This document shows positions 27,426-36,928 of a DNA stretch of 64,000 nucleotides, one piece after another (the first letter of the stretch is position 1; the number at the start of each line of letters is the position of its first letter). Under the pieces are notes generated by a model that was not told the DNA's origin, did no database searches, and was given only the letters and a program-made list of their open reading frames with translations. The DNA comes from Thermoplasmata archaeon. GTDB taxonomy: Archaea > Thermoplasmatota > Thermoplasmata > Thermoplasmatales > Thermoplasmataceae. The stretch lies in the NCBI GenBank assembly GCA_021806235.1, contig JAJZXU010000024.1:62001-126000 (forward strand), in the 5' to 3' direction. Both the position numbers and the translations under genes were made by a program.

Positions 27426-28661
27426 TCATCCAGATAACCTCACCATATCATTGCTGTTGATATAAAACATGGTTACGGCAAATCCCAGTAAACACGTTAT
27501 GCTCAAAAATATCAATCCGTAACCAACTCCGGCAATGCCGAATGCACTGAATAATAGCACGCCGAAAAGTCCACCAACCCTGCCAAACATTTCATTGAAT
27601 CCCTGGCCCGATCCCCTTACTGAGGGGTCATAATTCTCAATAGGCATGATTACCGTAGTTTTATCTGGTCCCATAGAGCCGAAGAATAATGCCAGTCCCA
27701 ACAGTATAATTATTTCTATGCCGGTAATTCTCAGTGCAAAAAATAATTCGAATCCTATTATCCCCAAGAATAAGGATCTTATTAAAAATCCCATTGCCTG
27801 TAGATATCTTGTGCCTATTCTCTGTATGACCATAAAGGCAAGTATTGATGCAGGTATTGTAAACACCTTAACAATAACTGCTGAAAATGCCCCACTGACA
27901 CTTGATACATGCAATGCATATATTAGTATTAGTGGCAAAAATAATGTCAGGCTCTGATCGCCTATCTGATAGAGAAACCACGGTATGGAGAATCTTACCA
28001 GATTTTTCCGATTTTTCTCTGACGTCACATTTTTTATTATGGATTTAATTGATGATATTTTTTTGAGTTCCCATAATTGAGACTCCTTTAATTTTAACCT
28101 CATAATCAATGGTATTAATGAAAATAATGCACCTGATAAAAGCACATATCTCCATCCTTCTGGTCCTAATGTTAATAAAATACCGCCGATTAGATATGAA
28201 GACAATATGCCAAAATTTGCAAAAAACATGATAAATGCCAGATCTCTTGTATTATTTTTTATTAAAACCTCGGACATATATGTGAATATCACCACATAAT
28301 CTATTCCAACACCAATTCCAACGGCGGTTCTGAAAAACATCAGCATAATTATATTTGTTGATAGGGCACTGCCAATACCTGCAGCAAAAAACGTCAGAAT
28401 ATCAATTGTAAGTATCCACAATCTTCCAAAACGGTCGGAGAGTAAACCGCTTAATAATGCTCCTATAATTGCTCCCACAAATATCAATGAACCAAGTATA
28501 TAAACTACGATAGATCCTGCATTGAATGCCCTTTCTACTGGATTCAGGGCGACAGATATTATTGCTGTGTTATAACTCGCAACAAAAATGCCTATTGACC
28601 CCACAATGATATAAAAAGTGGCACTGTATGTATTTTCTGGTTTTGTTTTAGATGAATCCAT
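27426..28661 (-). CDS. MFS transporter, sugar-porter-like
   Basis: Twelve hydrophobic segments in two halves. The MFS signature between helices 2 and 3 is LSDRFGRLWIL (about residues 72-82), followed by GIGVGIDYVV in helix 4, which resembles the phosphate/sialic acid and benzoate carrier branches. Length is 411 residues. It stands alone on the minus strand between threonine dehydratase and the C1 operon. The substrate cannot be read from sequence. Confidence 0.88.
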   Translation of the reverse strand: MDSSKTKPENTYSATFYIIVGSIGIFVASYNTAIISVALNPVERAFNAGSIVVYILGSLIFVGAIIGALLSGLLSDRFGRLWILTIDILTFFAAGIGSALSTNIIMLMFFRTAVGIGVGIDYVVIFTYMSEVLIKNNTRDLAFIMFFANFGILSSYLIGGILLTLGPEGWRYVLLSGALFSLIPLIMRLKLKESQLWELKKISSIKSIIKNVTSEKNRKNLVRFSIPWFLYQIGDQSLTLFLPLILIYALHVSSVSGAFSAVIVKVFTIPASILAFMVIQRIGTRYLQAMGFLIRSLFLGIIGFELFFALRITGIEIIILLGLALFFGSMGPDKTTVIMPIENYDPSVRGSGQGFNEMFGRVGGLFGVLLFSAFGIAGVGYGLIFLSITCLLGFAVTMFYINSNDMVRLSG

Positions 28662-29000
28662 ATTAACACCGTAAGGATAGCCTTACATGTATTACTTTTA
28701 TTTAACGGTTTCCTGTGAAACTCTGGCGATTATTAACTGTTATTTCTAGCATTTTTATATAAATCGTGAATATATAAGTGGTCTCCCGGGATATATCACA
28801 TACTTTCTCACAGGCATACTATCTACCCACAACCCTGTTAACAGTACACTGTATATGGGTATAATATATAAATTCCCTACACACATGTTAAACTACTGGA
28901 TTAGTAAGAGAAAATTATATGATATTTCGGACACCGATGATCGCCATAGCTATGGGATGGTTTATATTTATATAATGTTTTAAAAATAATATTTTTAAAA
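28662..29000. other. Intergenic region between C1 operon and MFS gene
   Basis: No gene or tRNA. Around 28760-28800 there is a less AT-rich patch with GGTCTCCCGGGATATATC. The centre of the MFS promoter is probably the AT-rich 28690-28760. The short palindromic GCCATAGCTATGG at about 28943-28955 has no known role. Confidence 0.3.
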
Positions 29001-30614
29001 TTATGACAATCCTGTGATATTACCGTCATTATCAATGTCAATATTTTCCGCAGCCGGTTTTTTCGGTAATCCCGGCATGGTCATGATATTACCCAGAACC
29101 GGGACAATAAATTTCGATCCGGAGTTAATATTTATATTATTCACGGTTACCGTGAAATGATCCGGGGCATTCAGTAATTTTGGGTTATCACTCAGTGAGG
29201 ACTGTGTTTTTGCCATACAGACATAGAAATTATTGAAATTATATTTATCAATGATTTTCAGTGTCTTTTCTGCGTCACCCGAAAATTTTACATCACCGGC
29301 CCTGTAGACATTTTTTGCTATTTTTATAATTTTTGTTCTGATATCATCGTTGATGTCATAGGTGTACTTTATTTTATTTTCCGTTATATTTTTCATAACC
29401 TTCTCTGCAAGGTCAATACCACCATCCCCGCCCCTAGAATATACCTCTGATATTGAATATATAATATTCCTCCTGTCCAGTTCACCTGAAACAAAATTTA
29501 ATTCTTCACCGGTATCCGTGGTATGCCTGTTTATGGCTATTACAGGGTTTATCCCAAAATCACGTACAATTTCAATATGCCTGTATAAATTATCCATGCC
29601 GTTTTTCAGGGCATTCATATCAGCACTATCAATATTTTTTGCACCTCCATGGTATTTCAGTGCACGCAATGTTGCGACGATCACAACGGCATCCACATTT
29701 AATTTTGATTCCCTGGTAAATATATTCATGAATTTTTCAAAGCCAAGATCTGATCCGAAACCCGCCTCGGTAATTAAATAATCGAATAGCTTTAATCCAA
29801 TATAATCACCGGTGATGCTTGATGTCCCATGTGCAATATTTCCGAAGGGCCCGGTATGTATTATTGCCGGGGCATTTTCTGATGTCTGGACAATATTAGG
29901 CTTCATGGCATCAACTAATAGTGCGGCCATTGCCCCGCCGGCATTTAAATCTCCAGCAAATACAGGTTTTCCATCATATGTATATCCTATAAGTATGTTT
30001 TTTAACCTGTTTTTTAAATCCGCATAATTCACTGAAAGGGCCATGATTGCCATTATTTCAGATGCGGCGGTAATCACATAATTATCATTCATCAAAATAC
30101 CATTATTTCTATTTCCATTGCCAACAATTATGGATCTCAATGACCGATCGTCCATATCAACATTCCTCGGAAAAACCACCCTCTTTGGATCTATATTCAA
30201 TTTATTGCCGTGGAATATGTGGTTATTTATCATTGCAGATAACAGGTTATGTGCTGCAGAAATTGCCGGGAAATCCCCGGTAAATATTAAATTGATTTTA
30301 TCATATGGTTCAACGGTAGATTTTCCACCACCGGTTGCACCGCCCTTGACACCAAAGCATGGTCCAAGTGATGGCTCCCTTATTGCAATGCCGGCATTTT
30401 TATTCAATTTTCTCATGGCATTACCCAGTCCTATTGCCGTTGTTGTTTTTCCCTCACCGGCAGGTGTTGGTGTCATTGCAGTCATTAATATTAATTTGCC
30501 ATTTTTGTTTTTATTATTTAATAATTTTAAATCAAGTTTTGCAATATATTTTCCATAATTTTCATAATCCTTTACATTGATATCTGCCAGAATTTCATCT
30601 ATGTTTTTTAACAT
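29001..30614 (-). CDS. fhs: Formate-tetrahydrofolate ligase
   Basis: ATP-dependent enzyme that activates formate to 10-formyl-tetrahydrofolate. The P-loop TPTPAGEGKTTTAIGLG lies at about residues 49-65, and GGATGGGKSTVEP and FTGDFPAISAAHNL follow in the order expected. The 537-residue length is slightly short of the bacterial norm of about 555. It is the last gene of the ftcD-fchA-fhs operon, so formyl groups from histidine breakdown and from free formate meet in one tetrahydrofolate pool. Confidence 0.96.
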   Translation of the reverse strand: MLKNIDEILADINVKDYENYGKYIAKLDLKLLNNKNKNGKLILMTAMTPTPAGEGKTTTAIGLGNAMRKLNKNAGIAIREPSLGPCFGVKGGATGGGKSTVEPYDKINLIFTGDFPAISAAHNLLSAMINNHIFHGNKLNIDPKRVVFPRNVDMDDRSLRSIIVGNGNRNNGILMNDNYVITAASEIMAIMALSVNYADLKNRLKNILIGYTYDGKPVFAGDLNAGGAMAALLVDAMKPNIVQTSENAPAIIHTGPFGNIAHGTSSITGDYIGLKLFDYLITEAGFGSDLGFEKFMNIFTRESKLNVDAVVIVATLRALKYHGGAKNIDSADMNALKNGMDNLYRHIEIVRDFGINPVIAINRHTTDTGEELNFVSGELDRRNIIYSISEVYSRGGDGGIDLAEKVMKNITENKIKYTYDINDDIRTKIIKIAKNVYRAGDVKFSGDAEKTLKIIDKYNFNNFYVCMAKTQSSLSDNPKLLNAPDHFTVTVNNININSGSKFIVPVLGNIMTMPGLPKKPAAENIDIDNDGNITGLS

Positions 30615-30648
30615 TATATAGTAATAACCTAAATTTTAATAAATTTTT

Positions 30649-31245
30649 TTATAAGTTTTTTTCAATTTTTTTGATTTTATAAATATAATCATTTACCATC
30701 TCGTCAAATAATTTTATCTTCAGTTTCTCGTTATTTTTAAATTCATCCCCACTGTAAAACTTCAAGTTTACCCTTATATTACTAATTGATGTGTTGAATG
30801 AAGCATATGACATATATACTGATGATATGTTATCTGATATAAGGTTCTTATTTCCCCTTACTGACAGAAAATATGCATTTTTAATATTTATAAATGATAT
30901 ATTTGCTATTTTCCACGATGTTATTATACTATCTTTTATTGCAGTATTTATTTTCTCGCTCCTGTCCGGATCATTTTTATCCGTTTTAAATGCGTTCATT
31001 ATAGCCATAAAATGGTTTTCATCTTCCGTCATTAAAAGTTTTAATTTATCAATATTTTCATTGCTTATCATTATTATACTGTTGTAGTCATCCCTGTATT
31101 TTACTAATCCTTTTTTATCAACTGAAAGCAATGATGCCATGGAATTCAGGGATGCGGAAAACATCGAAGTTATTGCAGAGGCAGATCCACCCCCGGGCGT
31201 TGGTGAAGAACTTTTTAATTTATCTATATATTCATTTATATCCAT
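30649..31245 (-). CDS. fchA: Formimino-tetrahydrofolate cyclodeaminase / methenyl-THF cyclohydrolase
   Basis: Member of the FTCD C-terminal domain family, converting 5-formimino-THF to 5,10-methenyl-THF with release of ammonia. The glycine-rich opening SSPTPGGGSASAITSMFSASLNSM (residues 13-36) is the family signature; the rest is all helical. In mammals this is fused to the transferase; here it is a separate gene whose start overlaps the end of ftcD by 14 bp. It is 198 residues, as for stand-alone FchA. Confidence 0.92.
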   Translation of the reverse strand: MDINEYIDKLKSSSPTPGGGSASAITSMFSASLNSMASLLSVDKKGLVKYRDDYNSIIMISNENIDKLKLLMTEDENHFMAIMNAFKTDKNDPDRSEKINTAIKDSIITSWKIANISFINIKNAYFLSVRGNKNLISDNISSVYMSYASFNTSISNIRVNLKFYSGDEFKNNEKLKIKLFDEMVNDYIYKIKKIEKNL

Positions 31246-32131
31246 TATTAGTTAATATATTATATTCTAAAACTTTTTTGCTATTCAGATTAGATCTTAT
31301 ATAATAATTTAAGGTGGCGGTAATGGCATCCTCAGGCAATAATCCTATTATTTCGGATTTCACTACTGAAACATTATATTTCCTTGCCTCCATTGCTATG
31401 AATTCGTATACCCTGTATAATGGATTCTTTTTATAATCAGTAATATTCATTGATATCTGTATCATATTCTCACTTTCAATGAACAATGATAGCGACCTTA
31501 CATATCTTAATCCACCATTCCTGTATCTTATTGATCTGGCTATTTCATTACCTGTATTTTTATTATCCGTATTCAGGTATATATTGTATGCAATTAAAAA
31601 ATCCCTTGCACCGACAAGCACTGCACCGGCTTTACCAACACTCAATGGCCCGTAATCAGGTTTATATTTCATATCGGTTATATGCAGTTTTAAATCTTCA
31701 TACTGAAACTTCATATTTCTTATATACGAGATCTCTCTCCTATTTTTACTATTTGCGGATTTACCGTATAAATATACCGGCATTTCCAGTTTATTTCCTA
31801 TTCTTTCACCAATAATTTTTGATATTTCTATGGCATCATCCATGGTTGAATCAAATAGGGGTATAACGGGCAAAACATCGGTTGCACCAATTCTCGGATG
31901 TAAACCCCTGTGTAAATTCATATCAATTAATTCTGATGCCTTTTTTACCATACTGTACAATAAATCTATTATATTTTTACTGCAGATAAAGGTTATGACG
32001 CTTCTGTTATGGTTTATATCCACATTTATGTCCAGTATATTTCCACCATATTTTTTTATTTCATCCGATAATTTATTTATAACATTTTTATCTGAGGTAC
32101 TGAAATTCGGGACTATCTCAAACATTTTCAT
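31232..32131 (-). CDS. ftcD: Glutamate formiminotransferase
   Basis: Transfers the formimino group of N-formimino-glutamate, a histidine breakdown product, to tetrahydrofolate. The 299-residue product has the two alpha/beta subdomains of the enzyme: EIVPNFSTSDKNVINKL at the N-terminus, HRGLHPRIGATDVLPVIPL with the catalytic histidine (about residue 80) and GAVLVGARDFLIAYNI. It heads the operon. No hutH/hutU genes are nearby, so the upstream histidine steps must lie elsewhere. Confidence 0.94.
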   Translation of the reverse strand: MKMFEIVPNFSTSDKNVINKLSDEIKKYGGNILDINVDINHNRSVITFICSKNIIDLLYSMVKKASELIDMNLHRGLHPRIGATDVLPVIPLFDSTMDDAIEISKIIGERIGNKLEMPVYLYGKSANSKNRREISYIRNMKFQYEDLKLHITDMKYKPDYGPLSVGKAGAVLVGARDFLIAYNIYLNTDNKNTGNEIARSIRYRNGGLRYVRSLSLFIESENMIQISMNITDYKKNPLYRVYEFIAMEARKYNVSVVKSEIIGLLPEDAITATLNYYIRSNLNSKKVLEYNILTNNGYK

Positions 32132-32349
32132 TGTAATATATTATTAATGGATATAAAAACAAATATTTAATGTACCTATATATATAATTATAATATATTT
32201 AGATGCATTTATTATCTATTTAGGTAAAGAATATGATAATATTACAGGTAACTTACTGCTGATAAGTGGATACAAACATGATAAAAGATTAGGTTAAGAA
32301 AAATTTTAAATTCTTTTAAGTTCTATTCTTTTTACTCTTGTGATGCAAC

Positions 32350-35300
32350 ATGATAACAACAATAAAAAACGTTATAAAAAGGGACGGATCGAAGGTTCCG
32401 TTCGATAAGACCAAAATTGTAATGGCAATATATAAGGCTATGCTATCGGTAAAAACAGGCTCCATGGAGGATGCAAACAAATTTGCAGATCTCGTTCTTG
32501 TTGAAGTTGAGAAAACCAGTAAGGAACCAAATGTTGAGCTGATACAGGATACAGTGGAAAATGTCCTTATGACAGAGAAAATTGATCATAAATCATATGT
32601 ACCCGTTGCAAAGGCATATATATTATACAGGGAGAAAAGGAAAACAATAAGGGAGGAAAAGCAATTAATAGGTGTAAATGATGATTTAAAATTAACTGTA
32701 AACGCAGTAAAAGTTTTAGAATCCAGATATCTATTCAAGGATTCAGAGGGTAAAATCATAGAAACTCCGAAGCAGATGTTTCACAGGGTTGCCGTCCATC
32801 TTGGTGTAATACAGGGGCTGTACGATTACATAAATTATCAGAAAAATAAAAAAGTAAATAATAACGGTGAAGTATATGCATCCGTATCGAAGACAGAGAT
32901 AGAAGAATTAAAAAGGGCATTCAGTGAATTAAAAAAAGAGTATGAAATTAAAGGTACATTTGATGACTTCATGGACTTTTTACAGACCAAAAAAACACTG
33001 GTGAATTATTATATAGATAGATTCGAACATGTCATGTCAAACCTTGAATTCGTTCCAAATTCACCTACATTGATGAATGCCGGCGGTGCCCTTGGACAGC
33101 TATCCGCATGTTTTGTTTTGCCTGTAGATGATAGTATAGATTCCATATTTAATGCCCTGAAGGCAACAGCGGAAATACACAAATCAGGAGGCGGTACCGG
33201 ATTTTCATTCTCGAGGTTAAGGGCAAAGGACGATATTGTAGCATCAACAAAAGGTGTTGCCTCAGGTCCAGTATCGTTTATGAGGATATTTGATGTTACA
33301 ACCGATGTGATAAAACAGGGTGGAAAAAGAAGGGGGGCAAATATGGGTATATTGAATTACAACCACCCAGACATAATGGATTTTGTAATGAGCAAGGATT
33401 CAGAGAATAAGGTATTGAGTAATTTCAATATATCCGTGGCTGCTGACGATGAATTTTTTGAGAAACTTGACAATAATGACTATATAGACCTATTAAACCC
33501 ACGTGATAAAAAACCTATGGCAAAGATAAAGGCCAGTATGTTATGGAACTCAATTATAAGCCAGGCGTGGAAGACCGGTGATCCAGGAATGATATTCCTC
33601 GATGAGATCAACAAGAAAAATCCGGTAAAAAATATCGGTAATATAGAGTCCACCAATCCCTGTGTAACTGGTGATACACTTATATATACAGCAGACGGAA
33701 TGAGGCGTGCAATCGACCTGTACAGGGAAGGGAATAACCTGGACGTTGTGGTTGATGGAAGAATGACAAATCAGACAATACAGAATGCTTCCGCCGTATT
33801 TTCTACAGGAGTTAAACCCATAATTAAGGTAACCACAAAGGAAGGCTATAGCATACGTGTAACATCTGACCACCTTATTTACAGCGATAGCAGAGGCTGG
33901 ATAAAGGCTAATGAGCTGGAGATTGGTGAGCCCATCAGAATTATGAATGCACCGGGTGGATTTGGAATTGACGGAAGCCTTGAGGCTGGCAGGGTACTTG
34001 GCTGGTTAGTCGGTGACGGCTATATAAACAATGGAAAGGTCAATAAAAGTGCAGTACTTGATTTTTATGCACAGGATAAGGCTTTAGCTGAAGAATTTGC
34101 TGGCTATGTAAATAAAATTATAAGGTCTTCAACCAATAACAGGGATTATAAAGTTGGTGTTATTAATTTAGAAGGTGTTAACAGAAACACTGTGAAATCT
34201 GAAAGGCTTAAGGAATATGCTATTGAGGCTGGACTCGGGGAAGAAAAATTAAAGGTTCCAGATTCTGTGTTTAGCGGCAATGAAGAAATGCAGAAAGGCT
34301 TTTTACAGGCATTATTTGAGGCGGACGGTACAGTCTATGACGGCAAAAGCGGGACTAAAAACGTGAGGCTTACCTCAATAAGCGAGAGATTATTGCAGGA
34401 TGTACAGATGCTTTTGCTTAATTTCGGTGTATATAGTAGAATATACAGGAACAGGAGAAAAGCAGAAATGAGATATTTGCCAGATTCACATGGCAATCCA
34501 AAGCTTTACCCAACACAGGCATACCACGATCTTATCGTGAGCAGTGAAAGCTTAATTATTTTTGCGGAGAAAGTAGGTTTCCTTTCAGATAGGAAAAATG
34601 ATAAACTGAAAGTTATAGTAAATAATTATACAAATGAGGCACGCAAGACTAAATGGATTGCAAAGGTAATGTCAATAGAAGACGATGGTGAAGAAAAAGT
34701 GTTCGATTTAGTTGAACCAGAGACGCATTCTTTCATTGCAAATGGCGTAATCGTACACAACTGTGGCGAACAACCGCTTTTGCCTTACGAATCATGTAAC
34801 CTTGGCTCAATAAATCTATCAAAATTTGTCGAAAATGATAAATTTAACTATGATAAATATAAGGAGGTTATAGATACGGCTACCATATTCCTTGAAAATG
34901 TTATTGATGCAAACAAATTCCCCGTTGAAAATATAAAAAATATGACAAGGAAGACAAGAAAAATTGGACTGGGGTTAATGGGATTCGCAGATATGTTAAT
35001 AAAATTAAAGATACCGTATAACAGCAATGAAGCCCTTGAAATTGGAGAGCAGATCATGAAAATATTGAACGACGAATCACACATGGAATCACAGAAACTG
35101 GCAGAGGAACGTGGAGTATTTCCGGGATGGTACGGATCTGAATGGGAAGAAAACGGAATAAAAATGAGGAATTCAACAACAACCACAATAGCACCCACAG
35201 GCACAATATCGATAATAGCTGGGTGCTCGTCATCAATAGAACCTTTGTTTGCAATAGCATTTGTAAGGCATGTTTTAAACGGCCAGGAATTATTAGAGGT

Positions 35301-35775
35301 CAATCCATTATTTGAAGAGGCGTTGAGATCCAGGGGGCTATATTCTGAGGATATAATGGAAAAGGTTGCACATACAGGAACATTAAAGGGTGTTAATTTA
35401 CCTGAGGACATTAAAAAGGTATTTGTAACGGCGCAGGAAATAGAGCCGGACTGGCATGTACTTATGCAGGCAACTTTCCAGAGATACTGTGACTCCGGTG
35501 TGTCAAAAACAATAAATCTACCATTTGAGGCAACACCTGATGATATAGCAAAGGCATACAGACTGGCAAAAGACCTACACTGCAAGGGCATAACCGTATA
35601 CCGTGACAGGAGTAAATCACAGCAGGTATTATATGCAGGCAATGAAAACAGGGATAATCAAAAAAAAAGTGACGAAGAAAAGAAAATAGATTTAACACTG
35701 GAAATGCCTGATAAATTTTTAAAATTAAGTTCTACATTTGACCCGGCATGCCCTACCGGAAAATGTGAATTATAA
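32350..35775 (+). CDS. nrdJ: Ribonucleoside-diphosphate reductase, B12-dependent (class II), with intein
   Basis: Makes deoxynucleotides with adenosylcobalamin. An N-terminal ATP-cone (residues 4-95) is followed by the catalytic ten-stranded barrel: GGALGQLSACFVLP gives the first redox cysteine, and CGEQPLLPYESCNLGS carries the catalytic loop. The C-terminal tail ends CPTGKCEL, the redox-shuttle pair. The precursor is 1,141 residues. Removing the 367-residue intein (residues 438-804) leaves 774, close to the usual class II length. A MIT...VIKRDGSKVPFDKTK opening marks the real start. No radical-subunit gene is nearby, as expected. Confidence 0.96.
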   Translation: MITTIKNVIKRDGSKVPFDKTKIVMAIYKAMLSVKTGSMEDANKFADLVLVEVEKTSKEPNVELIQDTVENVLMTEKIDHKSYVPVAKAYILYREKRKTIREEKQLIGVNDDLKLTVNAVKVLESRYLFKDSEGKIIETPKQMFHRVAVHLGVIQGLYDYINYQKNKKVNNNGEVYASVSKTEIEELKRAFSELKKEYEIKGTFDDFMDFLQTKKTLVNYYIDRFEHVMSNLEFVPNSPTLMNAGGALGQLSACFVLPVDDSIDSIFNALKATAEIHKSGGGTGFSFSRLRAKDDIVASTKGVASGPVSFMRIFDVTTDVIKQGGKRRGANMGILNYNHPDIMDFVMSKDSENKVLSNFNISVAADDEFFEKLDNNDYIDLLNPRDKKPMAKIKASMLWNSIISQAWKTGDPGMIFLDEINKKNPVKNIGNIESTNPCVTGDTLIYTADGMRRAIDLYREGNNLDVVVDGRMTNQTIQNASAVFSTGVKPIIKVTTKEGYSIRVTSDHLIYSDSRGWIKANELEIGEPIRIMNAPGGFGIDGSLEAGRVLGWLVGDGYINNGKVNKSAVLDFYAQDKALAEEFAGYVNKIIRSSTNNRDYKVGVINLEGVNRNTVKSERLKEYAIEAGLGEEKLKVPDSVFSGNEEMQKGFLQALFEADGTVYDGKSGTKNVRLTSISERLLQDVQMLLLNFGVYSRIYRNRRKAEMRYLPDSHGNPKLYPTQAYHDLIVSSESLIIFAEKVGFLSDRKNDKLKVIVNNYTNEARKTKWIAKVMSIEDDGEEKVFDLVEPETHSFIANGVIVHNCGEQPLLPYESCNLGSINLSKFVENDKFNYDKYKEVIDTATIFLENVIDANKFPVENIKNMTRKTRKIGLGLMGFADMLIKLKIPYNSNEALEIGEQIMKILNDESHMESQKLAEERGVFPGWYGSEWEENGIKMRNSTTTTIAPTGTISIIAGCSSSIEPLFAIAFVRHVLNGQELLEVNPLFEEALRSRGLYSEDIMEKVAHTGTLKGVNLPEDIKKVFVTAQEIEPDWHVLMQATFQRYCDSGVSKTINLPFEATPDDIAKAYRLAKDLHCKGITVYRDRSKSQQVLYAGNENRDNQKKSDEEKKIDLTLEMPDKFLKLSSTFDPACPTGKCEL
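33661..34761 (+). other. Intein with LAGLIDADG homing endonuclease inside nrdJ
   Basis: Protein-splicing element inserted between Pro437 and Cys of CGEQPLL. It starts Cys-VTGDTLIY (block A), has the block B histidine in VTSDHLIY, two LAGLIDADG-type helices (VLGWLVGDGYI and LQALFEADGTVY), and ends with block F EPETHSFIANGVIVHN. The terminal His-Asn and following Cys are the splicing residues. All key residues are intact, so both splicing and endonuclease could be functional. Inteins at the same RIR1 position are known from Thermoplasmatales. Its codon use is slightly less AT-rich than the exteins. Confidence 0.93.
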
Positions 35776-35800
35776 AAACTTTTAATTTTATCTATAATTT

Positions 35801-36928
35801 TTATTTATGATAATTGTGATCAAAATCATCCAGGATATTCATATATGATAAAAATGCGTTATATGGTGTTTTATACGGGTTAAAATAATTATGCACTTCC
35901 TGATCTCCAGGATTACCGGTTGATAAATAATATAAATTGTCTGAGGTTTGCAGGTACCTCCACAATTTTTTATTCTTATTATATTTCAATGAAATTAATT
36001 TATCAAAGGCTTCTTTCTGCATTTGATTGCCCAGCCACGGATTTAAATTCCGGTCGGTATCGGCCCATGATATTGTATCCTTTACTGATATTATTCCATG
36101 GTTATCGAATTTTGAGGCCTCATCTATTTTAACAAAATCTATACCATTTTTTCTGAATTCAACGGGCAAATATTTTAAAAACTCGAATATTCCCGTGCTT
36201 TCCTTCTGATGTTCTCCAAAGGTTTCATAATCCATAAATAAATTTATAAAGTCTCCAGGCGTTCTCTTTATCCATGATGCATATTTATCAGCAGTTAATG
36301 GGAATTCATTCCATGCATGGTTTGAAAATCTGAATGAAATATCGTCGCTGAGCCTGTAATTTCTCAGTAATAAATTTAAACCCGAAACACTTTTATATAA
36401 ATAATCTGGGTTATAATTATTTATTATGCTATCCGTACCCTCCGTTATTATATTTTTATAACCCAGTGATGAAATTGTTTCTGATATATCATCATTATAA
36501 ATTAATTCTGTATTTCTGAAGGTTTTTGGCTCAATATTGAATATTTTTTTCATCAGTTTTTTATGTTCGTTTATCTGGTATATGAACTCCTTCTTATCGA
36601 ATACTGAGGATAAACTATGGTAATAGGTTTCATCCAGCAATTCACCTAAACCTGATCTAAAATAATCACTGAATGCATCTATTACCTTCGGGTTATATTC
36701 TAATGCCTGTTCCATCAATGTCCCGGAAATAGAAAAACCTGCATTTATATTATTCTCCATTAGTATTTTTGTTGTTTTGATGTAACTCTCATCGGCCACC
36801 CTTAAAAATATCTCCTTATTTTTTTCATGCCAGAAATAATCATTTTCATTATTTATATCGTTTAACCGATAAAGCTTCAATCTTTTTGGCTGATGTACCT
36901 CGAAATAAAATATTACATTATCGCTCAT
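35801..36928 (-). CDS. GH57-family glycoside hydrolase (alpha-amylase-like)
   Basis: Family 57 enzyme for alpha-glucans. FYFEVHQPKRL at the N-terminus is the first conserved region, FRNTELIY holds the likely nucleophile glutamate, and FMDYETFGEHQ the general acid aspartate. I place the start at the ATG at 36928 (MSDNVIFYF) because a GGTGAT ribosome-binding site precedes it; the longer frame from 36961 would add 11 residues. The start overlaps the upstream glycosyltransferase gene by 11 bp. The pair probably makes or trims a storage polysaccharide such as glycogen. Confidence 0.9.
   Translation of the reverse strand: MSDNVIFYFEVHQPKRLKLYRLNDINNENDYFWHEKNKEIFLRVADESYIKTTKILMENNINAGFSISGTLMEQALEYNPKVIDAFSDYFRSGLGELLDETYYHSLSSVFDKKEFIYQINEHKKLMKKIFNIEPKTFRNTELIYNDDISETISSLGYKNIITEGTDSIINNYNPDYLYKSVSGLNLLLRNYRLSDDISFRFSNHAWNEFPLTADKYASWIKRTPGDFINLFMDYETFGEHQKESTGIFEFLKYLPVEFRKNGIDFVKIDEASKFDNHGIISVKDTISWADTDRNLNPWLGNQMQKEAFDKLISLKYNKNKKLWRYLQTSDNLYYLSTGNPGDQEVHNYFNPYKTPYNAFLSYMNILDDFDHNYHK

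Noticed and set aside
28662-29000. TPP or other riboswitch before the MFS gene
   Set aside because: The conserved CUGAGA and ACCUGAUC elements are absent from the spacer.
34848-35642. 264-codon minus-strand frame inside nrdJ
   Set aside because: Shadow of the ribonucleotide reductase coding strand; Cys/Ser-rich with no domain.
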